The notes: generated by a model not told the origin, from the letters alone. 64,000 nt of DNA from Sphingobacterium phlebotomi (GCF_008180195.1 NZ_VTAV01000003.1:186001-250000), one strand, 5' to 3'; positions 19,517 to 29,813 are shown, numbered from the stretch's first letter. A program made the numbers and translations.

Positions 19517-20707
19517 TTATTTATAGATAGGTGGATCGAACTTTCGTTGTATAGTGGTGAGATAAGCTTCCCCATTGACGACCTCGATTGTGTTTATTGC
19601 AGGGAATGACTTAGGGTTGTGAACACCGGAATGCGTATTGATGAACATACTTGGAAAACGTGCGGAGTTGACCCTGCTGGGGAGACTGACAAGTTCATTC
19701 AATCCGTAAAAAGTAAGATGGGAACACAGCCCTTTCGGCATAACATTGCCGCCTATACCCATATCGATAAAATTTAGTCCCGGAGCCAAAAAAGTAATCT
19801 GCTGCACCATATTGGTGGTAATGGTTTTGGTAGTATCCGCAAGTAATGGGAAATGGAAATACGGGCTCACGGTGGGCTCTTCGGTGTTTCGGTAAACCGG
19901 GTGAAGGAATCGTGCATAATAGTCTTGGATTGCTGTCTGGCTGTTGTAAGCCGTTGCTTCCTCCGGATATAGAGACAAGTAGACGTTCATTTCGTCCTTC
20001 ATACCGTGCTCGAGCGTCGTCATTCCATCGGGTTTCCTATCCTTTGAATCTAGAAAACCCCTGGCACTCATGTTATAGAAATTCATGTATACCAAGGAAT
20101 CCGAGAAAGGTAAGTGATGGAAGTTTTCCTGCCGTAAGAGTAGTCCATTTTCTTTTGTCTCAAAATCTTTTTGCAGCACATGCAACGTATAGATCTCCCT
20201 TTCTTGTAAGTTATAGGTGCCTTCGATAGCAATGTTCTGTTTCAACTCGTCGGTCAGTTCGAAAAATGGAATATCATTCACCGGTCGGAAATAGAAGGCG
20301 ATCCGGTGGGATCCTGCAGGTATCTGCGCCCAGCTGGAAAGGTCAAACCCATTGAGAATTGGGCCCACCAACACATTTTCTTTCCCTGGATATTCTGGGT
20401 TGTTGCGCTTGGTACTTCCGGCACTATGCGTTGGATAGGGAGCAGCGTACCGGACACGTTTATCCAGGAAGTCGCCCACTATAGCCGCGCTTATGGGTAC
20501 CCCGTTCTGGTCATATTCGGGATCGATAAGCATGGTCAGATAAGGAACCAGAAGATCCTTGTCGCCAAGATTAACTTCATAGTTAAGATTATTGAATACC
20601 CTTAAATAAGCCGGATTCTCTACCTCGTGATATTCTATCTTCGTACAAGAATGCAATAGCAGACCTATACTGGCAATGAAAGCCGTTAGATAATGTTGTG
20701 GTTTCAT
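19517..20707 (-). CDS. Lipoprotein of unknown function, DUF4397-like N-terminus
   Basis: 396 residues with a signal peptide and lipobox LLLHSC (Cys about residue 21). The segment AYLRVFNNLNYEVNLGDKD resembles the opening of DUF4397 domains, and the IPAGSHRIAFYF element fits the same fold, but much of the protein is not recognisable to me. Its ATG shares a base with the stop of the upstream gene (TAATG), indicating translational coupling. Context puts it among the surface subunits of the sigma/FecR-controlled receptor operon. Confidence 0.75.
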   Translation of the reverse strand: MKPQHYLTAFIASIGLLLHSCTKIEYHEVENPAYLRVFNNLNYEVNLGDKDLLVPYLTMLIDPEYDQNGVPISAAIVGDFLDKRVRYAAPYPTHSAGSTKRNNPEYPGKENVLVGPILNGFDLSSWAQIPAGSHRIAFYFRPVNDIPFFELTDELKQNIAIEGTYNLQEREIYTLHVLQKDFETKENGLLLRQENFHHLPFSDSLVYMNFYNMSARGFLDSKDRKPDGMTTLEHGMKDEMNVYLSLYPEEATAYNSQTAIQDYYARFLHPVYRNTEEPTVSPYFHFPLLADTTKTITTNMVQQITFLAPGLNFIDMGIGGNVMPKGLCSHLTFYGLNELVSLPSRVNSARFPSMFINTHSGVHNPKSFPAINTIEVVNGEAYLTTIQRKFDPPIYK

Positions 20708-22443
20708 TATTTTGTATGTTTAACAATGATCATTCTGGAATTGTAACGCGTATCTTCGGTCTGCTGTCCGATCAGCGCGACACTGTAGGAGCCAATATCC
20801 ATCATAGGCATATTGCCTCGGACGTCATACAGCGCCGGCCTGGTAATGAATTCCTGCGATGTACGGACAGGAACCTCATCGGCCCATGTTCCCGGTGTCG
20901 TATTTTGGGTTGCCTGATAGGCCATAATCTTTAGCGGTTGTATATCGGTACTGCCAACCAATTGCAGTAATCTGACGTTGGGGTGAACCCAGGGTATAAA
21001 ACCGGGAGTCAACTGTTCCGTAGATCGCTCGTCAAAGGCGCGGCCATTGTTATTGAAAGGCCTGCCGTTATCCGACGTAAATGTTGCATACGGAAAGCTG
21101 GTGTTGAGATTAAAAAACCGGAGGTCCGTATAAAAGTTGCTCACATTTCGTTCATACGACGCATCTTGCGTAGCCGTTCCGCCGGCATAGGTTACGCCCG
21201 ACAGGTTGTTGTGCGAAACGACTAGGCTGTCCCTTCCGCTTGCGTTACGGTAGAGCCACACCGTGTAATTATCTCCAGCCTTCACATCATAGTCTAAGGT
21301 GGCCAACGAAGAATTGTTGCTTACCGCTTCAAATTTATATTTACCGTGTACCGTGGTGAGGTATTCCGTATAGTTTCCAAAAGAGGCTGTCGCAGTGGAT
21401 TTACCACCTACTTTCAGCGAAATTTCTCCTTGCTCAGGTTTGGCATTTACAAATTGAATACGGGCATACGTATTGTTCGTGGGGGGATCAACATCCGCGA
21501 TAATCCGAAACCCGTTCTGCATCTGATCATGTGTGTACTCCGGATCGTTGATATTTGGGTATTCAAAGGGCTGCGAATAAACCACTACCGTATACACTCC
21601 TCCAGGTTTAAACGTGGCAATGGGGTTATAGGTGAGGTAAGTAGGTATAACCGCTGTCCTGTTCTCAATAAAACTGATAGATGACGTCATGTAATCCATG
21701 GTAGGGCTTCCGGACGAAGGCAATTGCCGCTGATCTTCAGCGAGAACCTTTAATTGGTACGTGCCATAGGGAATTTCTACATACTCCGATACCTCACCAA
21801 CCGGCACACTGTTCAGCTGTTCAGCGATGGAAGTTCCATCTGACCAAGCGAGGCTCACCGGACCATACAGTTCTTCGATGACTTCCTGGTGCTGCTGGCT
21901 TTCGCCCGGCTTTTCGCTAAAATTGATAAGCCGGACCTTGCAGTTCTCCGGGTTTCGCGGCGACTCCTCACCCCGAGGAACGACTATGATCTCGGGTAGG
22001 CCTACGTTATAGTAATCGCCTAACAGGGTGTAATAATCCACAGGTAAGCCGTCATCATGAATTTCAAATTCCTTTTCTAAACCGATACCAATACCTTGAT
22101 AGGCAACTAAAGTAATGGCGACATCGGCTTTGTTTTCATCGTTGAGCAGATCCTGCGGCACATTCCACAACGTCCCCAAACGACCATCTTCCGGAAAGTA
22201 TTTTGTTGCCGGATACCGACCTGACAGCGGATCGGAATCTCCAGCTCGTACAACGAAATTCGTCAGGGAATCGCCATTGACGACGACCTGATTTGAACCG
22301 CCAAGGTTGACGAGACGCACATTGGAACTTTCAAAGGCCTCGGTATTGTACCGATTATCCGTATATTCAACAAGCTTATCCTTAGCGCAGGATACGAATA
22401 GTCCTACTAAAAACAGTGCATATATAAGGTGACTGAATTTCAT
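20707..22443 (-). CDS. DUF4397-repeat lipoprotein
   Basis: The ATG at 22443 lies one base after the receptor stop and gives 578 residues with a normal lipoprotein signal (MKFSHLIYALF, lipobox LFVSC); an upstream ATG at 22488 inside the receptor gene is less likely. DUF4397-like repeats begin at VRLVNLGGSNQVVVNGDSL, CKVRLINFSEKPGES, ARIQFVNAKPEQGE and DLRFFNLNTSFPYA, with YGTYQLKVLAED and HGKYKFEAVS as matching strands. Function is unknown. It occupies the slot where SusD would normally follow a SusC-type receptor, so it may be a ligand-binding partner. Confidence 0.85.
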   Translation of the reverse strand: MKFSHLIYALFLVGLFVSCAKDKLVEYTDNRYNTEAFESSNVRLVNLGGSNQVVVNGDSLTNFVVRAGDSDPLSGRYPATKYFPEDGRLGTLWNVPQDLLNDENKADVAITLVAYQGIGIGLEKEFEIHDDGLPVDYYTLLGDYYNVGLPEIIVVPRGEESPRNPENCKVRLINFSEKPGESQQHQEVIEELYGPVSLAWSDGTSIAEQLNSVPVGEVSEYVEIPYGTYQLKVLAEDQRQLPSSGSPTMDYMTSSISFIENRTAVIPTYLTYNPIATFKPGGVYTVVVYSQPFEYPNINDPEYTHDQMQNGFRIIADVDPPTNNTYARIQFVNAKPEQGEISLKVGGKSTATASFGNYTEYLTTVHGKYKFEAVSNNSSLATLDYDVKAGDNYTVWLYRNASGRDSLVVSHNNLSGVTYAGGTATQDASYERNVSNFYTDLRFFNLNTSFPYATFTSDNGRPFNNNGRAFDERSTEQLTPGFIPWVHPNVRLLQLVGSTDIQPLKIMAYQATQNTTPGTWADEVPVRTSQEFITRPALYDVRGNMPMMDIGSYSVALIGQQTEDTRYNSRMIIVKHTK

Positions 22444-22444
22444 A

Positions 22445-25400
22445 TTAAAATAAATTATAGGTAAAACCAAGCATAATTTCACTTCCACGCTTGTAGCTGC
22501 GGTTTATATATTCATTTCCGTACCACTTGCCACCCGTGCTCGGGTTGGCGTACACGGTCTTGATGGCGGGATTAAGAATGTTTTTAGCATAGCCCTTAAA
22601 GATTATTCGGGGAGTTATTTTCTGACTAAAGACAAAATCTAGTGTCGGAGCGGGTTGGGTATATAAATCTGGCTCGCCTGTGAGATTAATCTGGATCAGC
22701 CGTTCGCCTACCATATTAAAGGTCGTCGTGAGATCGGTTCCGGATGCTTTATTGTTATAGTTTAGCCACAGATTGATAGAGTAGGGGGCCTGCTCAAACA
22801 AAGGGCTGTTAAGAGGCGCATGCCGATCGATAAACCTATTCGCAGCCAGCCGTTCTTCCGATTTCTTTATTTCACTTTGGGCAATCAGCAGGTTTGACCC
22901 AAAAAACAAGACCTCACGCTGTCCCCAGAATTTACTTAGATCCTTCACGGCTTCAAATTCCAATCCCCAAACCCTACCCGTATTTTTGTCGTTTTGAAAC
23001 TGGATGATCGGAAACTCAGGATATGTTGCTGCAAGTCCTTCGGTTCGTAGATTGAATACTTTCACTAACTGGTTATTGATCTGTTTTCCGAACGCGGAAA
23101 CGGCAAAAACTTCGCCGGCATCCGGAAACCATTCCCAGCGGAAATCGAGGTTTTGTGTCTTTTGATTGACCAGATCGCGATTGCCCACAATAAGACCCAT
23201 TTGGTAAGGATCAAACTCAAATACATTGGTAATTTCCCGTAATTCGGGACGAGCTAGGGTACTGTTGTACGCCATGCGGAAGTTCATGTTCTCCTTGAAC
23301 GTGTAAGTCAGGTTGGCGGAGTAATAGGGGACATATTCCGTTTTGTAAACCGAATTGGCATCCCCGAATGGTGTGACCAAGATATTGCCTTCTTCGTCGA
23401 CGGTTGACAGTTTCGGATCCACATAGACGTCTTTTGTGTCTACCCTTGTCTGGATATTTGTTTTTTCAAAACGGACGCCTCCCGTCAAACGGAAGTCTGA
23501 GGGCAACTGCAGGTCGAGCATGGCATAGGCTGCTCTGGTTTCGTAGAAACCTTTATAGTTGTTTGGCGATTTTTTACTGTTGTACAAAAAGCCACCGAGG
23601 GGTATTTCGCCTTCTCCTGTACCACCTTTAGGCATCTTCACGCCAATAATTTCATTGCTGACCATCCTGTCTAGGTTTCCGTCTACATCAAGTAGCGTAA
23701 ATCTGCCACCATCATTGAAGTTGGAACCCGGAAGGAAAAGGACATTTTCTGTAAAAACCCGTTCCCTATAGAGATAATTGACACCCGTTTTAAATTCTTG
23801 CTTTTCACCTAGAAATGGAAACGGTATGCTGAGGTCAGCCTTGTGGTTATAGCTATCTTCTTCGAGATTCCTCCAACGGCGGCCGTTTGGTTCTGCTTGT
23901 ATAGTTCCATACGCTCCGAATCCGTTCACATAGCCGGAGCTTAACGCGTAAAGGTGCTCGGTATATGTCCATTCGGTATTTGCACCGCCTGAAGGGCCTA
24001 TGACGGGCTTCATGTAATACGTGCCGCCTACAGGAACGTAGTCTATTAGAGAAGCATAGCGGAAATCAGGGTCATTTTGGCTGGATTGCGACATGGAAAG
24101 ATTGTAGCTTAGGCGTGGCGAGTAGGCAGATCTCAGAAACTTGTGCTCGCCTTGAAAGTTAAACGTCTGCAAATCACGAAAGCTTTGCTTCAGCGAGTAG
24201 ATGGTACTGAACACATCCCCGGCAAGACCGGTATATTCATATGCCCCATTCATATTGGTGGCGGTTGACTCTCCGCCCCAGCTCCCTACATACTGTGCAC
24301 TGATTTCATGCCGGGGGCTAAATTGGTATGTTAGTCCCGCTAAGGTACCGTAGTTTAAGGTTTCTACGCCGGTGTTCTCTTTATAGGTTTGGTATTTTCC
24401 CATATACAGACTGTTCGGGGTGATGTAGTTGGGAATATGGCGATAGCTATAGATATCCGGATTCCCCGTGACCACACCCTGATAGATGCTGTATTGGGTA
24501 AGGTCTCCATCGTAGATGTCTGTTGTGCGCCGATAGTAATTTCCGCCTAGAATCACGCCGAGCGTATGCTTGTCTTGGAAAAGCTTATAGGAATTTCCGA
24601 AGGTTGCTGAGTAGAGTTGATTGAGCGGTGCGCGCCGATGCTTGGTGGTCATGACCGGATCAAATCCCTGCATGATGCCATTGATCCGTTGTACTTCATT
24701 CCTGGCTTGAGGATTGTAGCCGCTATTTGCGATTAAGTTGTGGATATCCCCAAGTCCTTTGGGATATTGGCTGGATAGATTTAAAAAATCGGAGGTCAAG
24801 TCTTTGTTATTGATCTTGGTACCTAACAGGCCCATCTCGCTGTTCCAGAAACTGTTGTATTGTCCGCCTATCCCAATGTTGGAATTCAATCCAGTCTGTG
24901 CAATGAATTCTAAAGTCATTTTATCAGGCACAGATTTGGTCTTCAGTTCTACAATTCCGGAAGCGGCATCCGCCGGTTTGTCGGGCGTCACGGTTTTATA
25001 TACCGTGATGTTATCCAGAAGAGATGCCGGAACAAGATCTAAGGGAATCGAACTCTTATCGGGGTCGGAGGAAGCCAGGCGTACGCCATTTAATTGGCCA
25101 ATGACGGACCGGTCTCCTAAGCCTCTGACAGCGACATACTTATCGTCAGTTACGGTTACGCCAGTTACACGCTGTAGCGCTTGTGTAGTGGTAATACTGG
25201 CCGTCCGTTCGATCTGCTGTGCCGAGATGGCATCTTGTACAATGGCTGCTTTCTTACGTTCTTCCAGTACTGCCGCCTCGGTGTTCGTCCGACGACGGGC
25301 TTGCACCGTCACGGCAACCTCTTCCAGTATCTCTGTGGCCTGTTGCATCCTTACCGAAAGGGCAGCGTCGCTCGTTCCAACATTTATTTCTCGGCTTTCC

Positions 25401-25978
25401 ATACCGAGAAATGTAAATACCAGTGTGGCGCCATTCGTAGGCACCATGATACTGAAATTCCCGTTTGTATCGGAAGATGAAACTGTTTGTGTTCCTTTAA
25501 CCCGAATCGATACGCCAGATAGTGGCCTACGTTTATCGTCGTGTACATGGCCCTGGATCTGACGCTGTTGTTGGGATTTGGAATGGTTAACGCCAACAGG
25601 TGAGGTTTTCCTTGTGATCGTTACAATTTTGTTGCTGATCCTATATTCAAACGGAAGACCGGCGAAGCAACGTGCCAATACTTCGCTTATATCGGCGTTT
25701 TTTATATGGACGCTTATCCGAGGTGTTCCATCAAATATTTCAGCATCGTAAAAGAAATCGTATCTTGTCTTTTCGCTGATTTCGTCGATAAGATCAACCA
25801 GGTGTACGCGTTCCTTCTCGATAGATAGCCGCTGTCCGTAGGTGGCCGCGCTGAGGTGGGTGAGGACGCCGATAAATAATAGCATGGTGATTTTCATAAC
25901 ACGCATGATTTGACGAAGATTTCTATGTATACAATTGTTCTTTAATGGCCATAGAGAATATTCATGTGAATATTTCAT
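22445..25978 (-). CDS. TonB-dependent receptor with STN signalling domain
   Basis: 1177 residues. After a signal sequence (MKITMLLFIGVLTHLSAATYGQ) an STN secretin/TonB N-terminal domain covers about residues 50-120 (DISEVLARCFAGLPFEYRI), then a regulatory-like domain (about 140-215, ending FLGMESREI) and a plug with ALQRVTGVTVTD and PDKPADAASGIVELKT. The barrel ends in EIMLGFTYNLF. The STN domain is the element that passes a ligand-binding signal to a FecR anti-sigma factor, matching the FecR and sigma genes just upstream. No SusD gene follows; instead five lipoproteins do. The ligand is unknown. Confidence 0.94.
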   Translation of the reverse strand: MKYSHEYSLWPLKNNCIHRNLRQIMRVMKITMLLFIGVLTHLSAATYGQRLSIEKERVHLVDLIDEISEKTRYDFFYDAEIFDGTPRISVHIKNADISEVLARCFAGLPFEYRISNKIVTITRKTSPVGVNHSKSQQQRQIQGHVHDDKRRPLSGVSIRVKGTQTVSSSDTNGNFSIMVPTNGATLVFTFLGMESREINVGTSDAALSVRMQQATEILEEVAVTVQARRRTNTEAAVLEERKKAAIVQDAISAQQIERTASITTTQALQRVTGVTVTDDKYVAVRGLGDRSVIGQLNGVRLASSDPDKSSIPLDLVPASLLDNITVYKTVTPDKPADAASGIVELKTKSVPDKMTLEFIAQTGLNSNIGIGGQYNSFWNSEMGLLGTKINNKDLTSDFLNLSSQYPKGLGDIHNLIANSGYNPQARNEVQRINGIMQGFDPVMTTKHRRAPLNQLYSATFGNSYKLFQDKHTLGVILGGNYYRRTTDIYDGDLTQYSIYQGVVTGNPDIYSYRHIPNYITPNSLYMGKYQTYKENTGVETLNYGTLAGLTYQFSPRHEISAQYVGSWGGESTATNMNGAYEYTGLAGDVFSTIYSLKQSFRDLQTFNFQGEHKFLRSAYSPRLSYNLSMSQSSQNDPDFRYASLIDYVPVGGTYYMKPVIGPSGGANTEWTYTEHLYALSSGYVNGFGAYGTIQAEPNGRRWRNLEEDSYNHKADLSIPFPFLGEKQEFKTGVNYLYRERVFTENVLFLPGSNFNDGGRFTLLDVDGNLDRMVSNEIIGVKMPKGGTGEGEIPLGGFLYNSKKSPNNYKGFYETRAAYAMLDLQLPSDFRLTGGVRFEKTNIQTRVDTKDVYVDPKLSTVDEEGNILVTPFGDANSVYKTEYVPYYSANLTYTFKENMNFRMAYNSTLARPELREITNVFEFDPYQMGLIVGNRDLVNQKTQNLDFRWEWFPDAGEVFAVSAFGKQINNQLVKVFNLRTEGLAATYPEFPIIQFQNDKNTGRVWGLEFEAVKDLSKFWGQREVLFFGSNLLIAQSEIKKSEERLAANRFIDRHAPLNSPLFEQAPYSINLWLNYNNKASGTDLTTTFNMVGERLIQINLTGEPDLYTQPAPTLDFVFSQKITPRIIFKGYAKNILNPAIKTVYANPSTGGKWYGNEYINRSYKRGSEIMLGFTYNLF

Positions 25979-26044
25979 ACTTTTGTCTGATAGTTATTGT
26001 TGTTGATTATACTTGACGAAACTTTTTTAATGACTTTAACTTCT

Positions 26045-26072
26045 GGCGGTGGATGTTGGTAGCATCTCCGCC
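26045..26072. other. Imperfect hairpin between the FecR gene and the TonB receptor gene
   Basis: GGCGG and GATG pair with CATC and CCGCC around a TTGGTAG loop, with a small internal bulge. It lies within the 123-bp gap between FecR and the receptor. There is no U-tract in the direction of the operon, so a processing or stabilising role is as likely as attenuation. Confidence 0.4.
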
Positions 26073-26101
26073 TCTTTGTTTTATGTCCGGTTTTAGGGCA
26101 G

Positions 26102-27316
26102 CTATTTTTTCACAATAAGCCTCCTCTCTTTTAGTTCTACATTGATGTTTTGTACGGAAGATAGCATTTCGATTACCGCCGATAATGGTTGGCTGCGGGA
26201 CACTTTTCCCGTAAACTTCTTTTTACCAAGGTCTGAGGGGCAATCCACCTCAATATCATACCATCTTGCGATCTTCTTAAGGATACTTTGCAGTTCTTCG
26301 CTTCTAAAGACAAAATAGTCATTTACCCATGCGAGTTCCTGTTTTATGTTTACCGCGGATACAGAAATATCTCGATCGACAATGGCGTGCTCCCCAGGTT
26401 TCAGTAACGTTGACCCGCCAGTTGCCGTAGAGGTGAGGCGTACACTTCCTTCAACCAATGTGGTATAGTGATAAGTATCGTCCTGGTAAGCGCTTACGTT
26501 AAAAGTGGTTCCCAGGACCTGGATTTCCTGTTTTAAGGTTTCCACAAAAAAGGGAATATGTTGATTTTTACTATTGACCGCCTTTGCTATCTCGAAGTAT
26601 ACTTCTCCGCTCATTTTTACCCGTCGTTCTTTTCCCGTGAATTTTACTGGATAGGTTAGGGAGGAAGCAGCATTCAGTAGCGCTTTCGAACCGTCAGGCA
26701 GGATAACGCGGTACTGGCCACCATTGGGCGTTACTATACTGTTGGAAGCGTTGTCGTCAGTTGCAGTCTGTCCATCGACTTTGTATACAATCTCGCCCTC
26801 AATGGTTTTCTCGATCCGCAGCCCATGCTGTGCCGCTATCTGTCCGTTTTCGGTTTCTGAAAGGGTGATAATGGAGCCGTCAGACAGCGTGAGAAACGCC
26901 TTGTCATCTCCGGGTAACCCCTCGCTTTCTGCTTGCTTAACTTGTGGCATGGAAATCTTTGGTTGGATATTATGAAAGGCCCAAAGTCCAGCTCCGATCA
27001 GGAGTACAGCTGCTGCAACAGACTTCGTCCACAAGCTTAGTCTAAAATAGCGTCTTTTGTTGGGGTAATCCAGCGGTGGAAGCTGTACTTGTGTCCTTAG
27101 TTGTTGATCAAGCTCTTGCTTGAACTTTTCCAGACGTCTGTCATCTGGAATTTGTTTTGTGCGTTCCTCCAGTTCATCCCAAACATTTTCTATACAAGAT
27201 TCAACAAATTCCTTGTCAACATCCAGGGAAAGGTAAAGTTCTACCAGTTCAATTTCATGTGGTAGACATTTCCCTTTGAAGTAGCGAATTAGCGTTTCTC
27301 TTGATGGTCTGTTCAT
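26102..27316 (-). CDS. FecR-family anti-sigma factor
   Basis: 404 residues. The N-terminal cytoplasmic part (about 1-90) should hold the sigma factor; a single membrane segment lies near residues 100-118 (SVAAAVLLIGAGLWAF). The periplasmic FecR domain has VTPNGGQYRVILPDGSKALL and LTYPVKFTGKERRVKMSGEVYFEIAK, followed by a C-terminal DUF4974-like domain (WVNDYFVFRSEELQSILKKI). It should release the sigma factor when the STN domain of the downstream receptor signals ligand binding. It sits 131 bp after the sigma gene, in the standard order sigma, FecR, receptor. Confidence 0.95.
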   Translation of the reverse strand: MNRPSRETLIRYFKGKCLPHEIELVELYLSLDVDKEFVESCIENVWDELEERTKQIPDDRRLEKFKQELDQQLRTQVQLPPLDYPNKRRYFRLSLWTKSVAAAVLLIGAGLWAFHNIQPKISMPQVKQAESEGLPGDDKAFLTLSDGSIITLSETENGQIAAQHGLRIEKTIEGEIVYKVDGQTATDDNASNSIVTPNGGQYRVILPDGSKALLNAASSLTYPVKFTGKERRVKMSGEVYFEIAKAVNSKNQHIPFFVETLKQEIQVLGTTFNVSAYQDDTYHYTTLVEGSVRLTSTATGGSTLLKPGEHAIVDRDISVSAVNIKQELAWVNDYFVFRSEELQSILKKIARWYDIEVDCPSDLGKKKFTGKVSRSQPLSAVIEMLSSVQNINVELKERRLIVKK

Positions 27317-27447
27317 GTATTTCTTCCTTTAGACACAGTTAATAGTATGCTCTCTACCATAAACAATGAGAAAAGGAATCTTTACCACTATGCGAATAGT
27401 GGGATTTAATGATTTATTAATATAGGAAGGGGAGGGTTAATAACAAT

Positions 27448-28032
27448 TTAATAAAGGGAACCCATAAAGGGCAATAATACCAGAAGAAAAGCCTCGGGAT
27501 ATTCTTTCATTTCCTCGCGTAGGATTTTGAGTGCTGCATTCATGTGGTTACCCACCGTGTTGATGGATATGCCCGTTTTATCAGCAATTTCCTGTCGGGT
27601 CAAATCCTGGTCCCTGCTAAGCAGGAACACGGTTCTTTGGCGTTCAGTTAGTTTGTCCAGTGCCTTTTGATACCTCGTGTGGATTTCCGATAAGAAAAGT
27701 TCGGGATGATCGACGGTTCCCAAGGCTGTTAGTTCTATATTTTCTATGGGTTCAGTTGCTAAAATCCGCTTTCTGGCGTGCCCAATAATTTCCCGGCGTA
27801 GGATACCGAAAAGATATTCATCCGGTCTGGATACATATGTTATCCGATTTTTATGTTGCCATAATCTTAAAAAAGCATTCATGACCAACTCCTCTGCATC
27901 TTCTTTACTTGGAGTCATTTGTTGAGCAAACGCGAACAGCTGGTAATAATAATGTTCTACGACATCTTTAAAAACCGGTTCGTTACCGTTAAGCCATTTT
28001 CTGATAATACCATCAATTTCTTGTTTGGACAT
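27448..28032 (-). CDS. ECF RNA polymerase sigma factor
   Basis: 194 residues, usual for ECF factors. Region 2 is visible as VVEHYYYQLFAFAQQM and KEDAEELVMNAFLRLW (about 25-75); region 4 as LTERQRTVFLLSRDQDLTRQ and EIADKTGISINTVGNHMNAALKIL (about 130-180), the helix-turn-helix that reads the -35 element. It should switch on the downstream receptor and lipoprotein genes once FecR lets go of it. A decayed copy of this gene lies at 31480-31620. Confidence 0.95.
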   Translation of the reverse strand: MSKQEIDGIIRKWLNGNEPVFKDVVEHYYYQLFAFAQQMTPSKEDAEELVMNAFLRLWQHKNRITYVSRPDEYLFGILRREIIGHARKRILATEPIENIELTALGTVDHPELFLSEIHTRYQKALDKLTERQRTVFLLSRDQDLTRQEIADKTGISINTVGNHMNAALKILREEMKEYPEAFLLVLLPFMGSLY

Positions 28033-28268
28033 TGTACAGCGATAAATTGCCCAAAGTTAAAGAATGAAAATATAGGTCAATAGTTATCTTTTTGTTAACA
28101 CATTATTAATAAGTGCATTCTGGTTCTATCGTCATTATTCATCGGGATAATTGGCCGCGAAGACAGGGGGTAGAAACTGGTTGTGTAAAGTACGTTCGGT
28201 ATCTTACGGTATATTTTGGCATAGAAAATGCGAGGATTCATGATTATATTCGATTCTGACTATTTAAC

Positions 28269-29801
28269 ATGAAGTATACACGTATCGCTTTCGTCGTTTT
28301 AGCTTTTTTATTCGCTAAAACAGGCCTATCCCAGATCCATTACCAACCTTATTCCTACGAGCAGTATCAACGAAACATGACACAGATACATGGGGATAGT
28401 TTGGCACATACAGCAGTGAAACCGTTTATAGGAACGAATATAGATGCACGGCACGAAATTGGTCCACGAGACACAACCAGAAGTTGGTGGTACCGGAAGT
28501 TGTTTCAGGAGCATTTGATAGAAGTAGCGAAAGATGACCATACTTTTTATCTGGATTTCATGCCTGATTTTATTATGGGTGCGGAGCGTGGTACAAATAG
28601 CAAAACGTTGTGGACGAATACGCGTGGTGCGCAGGCTGGCCTCTCGGTGAACAAGAAGTTTTCTTTGTTTGTTAGTTTCTATGAGAACCAGGCGCGCTAT
28701 CCGAGTTTTATCGATAGTGCGGCACGTGGGATCGGCAATTTGCCGGGACAAGGATATTCCAAAAATATCAATACCGGAAAATACGATTGGATGAACTCTA
28801 CGGCTAATATGAGTTATCATTTCTCGGATGCGTTTCAGGTGAGTGTAGCCTATGATAAGCTCCATATCGGTGAAGGGTATAGATCTGTTTTAGTATCCGA
28901 TAATCCGTATAATTTTACACATGCCCGGTTATCGGGAACGGTCGGGCGCTGGCAGTACCACTCGATCTGGGCTTATATGAACGATTTAAGAAATCCGCGT
29001 CTGGCGGATGGCGATGATCCTTTTTCCGACAGACTGGGGAATGGCGTTAAGTATGGAGTTTTTCATTATATTGATTATCTAGCAGGTGAGAAGGTATCTC
29101 TTGGACTTTTCCATTCCTTGATATGGGCGCAGAACAATCAGGGCGCTGGAGGGAAAGCGAACGGTGGGTTGGGTCTGAATGTGAAATACCAGCCTTGGCA
29201 GAAATACATCTTCTATGGGCAACTGTATGCGGATGATCTCTCCAAGTTTGGCTTCGGAAGTAACGACAACCACCGGACCGCTTTTCAACTGGGCGGAAAG
29301 ACATTTGATTTGTTTGACGTGGCGAACCTGAATGTGACGGCGGAGTATAATCAGGCAGCCCCTTATACGTATCAACATCCTAACAGCCGGATTAATTATA
29401 CCAGTAACGGAGAAGCGTTGGCACATCCTCGGGGAGCCAATTTCCGGGAGGTGTTGGGGATTGCCACCTATCGCTGGAACCGCTGGGAAGTTTATGGTCA
29501 GACGATGTATGCACGTTACGGGCTAGACCCAACTGACGCTCGTAATGTTGGCGTTGATCTTTTTAAGGAGGAGGTCACAGAGGAAGGTTTCCACATCGGA
29601 CAAGGAAACCTAAATAACTTGTTTTACCATGAAATCCGTTTCTCCTATGTAATGAACCCCAAGTATAACCTGCGGTGGGAATTGGGTTTGATTGATCGCC
29701 GCAACAAAAACACCGTTACGGGTGATTATCATCATGCGACGATTTTCACCTTTGGATTGCGTTCTTCTTTTAGAACATTCCAACGGGAATATGGAGATTA
29801 A
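28269..29801 (+). CDS. Outer-membrane beta-barrel protein, RemB/Wzi-like
   Basis: 510 residues with a signal peptide ending near GLSQ (residue 22). The body has alternating strands rich in aromatic and polar residues (HTFYLDFMPDFIMGAE, SLFVSFYENQARYP, WEVYGQTMYARYG) and ends with a strand FTFGLRSSFRTF, as expected of an outer-membrane barrel. I think it belongs with RemB-type gliding-motility proteins and Wzi-like capsule-assembly barrels, but no catalytic motif confirms this. It is divergent from the sigma gene and stands alone, 95 bp before the next gene. Confidence 0.65.
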   Translation: MKYTRIAFVVLAFLFAKTGLSQIHYQPYSYEQYQRNMTQIHGDSLAHTAVKPFIGTNIDARHEIGPRDTTRSWWYRKLFQEHLIEVAKDDHTFYLDFMPDFIMGAERGTNSKTLWTNTRGAQAGLSVNKKFSLFVSFYENQARYPSFIDSAARGIGNLPGQGYSKNINTGKYDWMNSTANMSYHFSDAFQVSVAYDKLHIGEGYRSVLVSDNPYNFTHARLSGTVGRWQYHSIWAYMNDLRNPRLADGDDPFSDRLGNGVKYGVFHYIDYLAGEKVSLGLFHSLIWAQNNQGAGGKANGGLGLNVKYQPWQKYIFYGQLYADDLSKFGFGSNDNHRTAFQLGGKTFDLFDVANLNVTAEYNQAAPYTYQHPNSRINYTSNGEALAHPRGANFREVLGIATYRWNRWEVYGQTMYARYGLDPTDARNVGVDLFKEEVTEEGFHIGQGNLNNLFYHEIRFSYVMNPKYNLRWELGLIDRRNKNTVTGDYHHATIFTFGLRSSFRTFQREYGD

Positions 29802-29813
29802 CAAGAAAAATGC

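Noticed and set aside
20707-22488. Start of the DUF4397 gene at 22488
   Set aside because: That start lies inside the receptor gene and would put extra residues ahead of a normal lipoprotein signal; the ATG at 22443 fits better.
28033-28268. Promoter boxes between the sigma gene and the RemB-like gene
   Set aside because: TATATTTTG near 28212 is close to a -7 box, but the spacing within the box is wrong and no -33 element is convincing.
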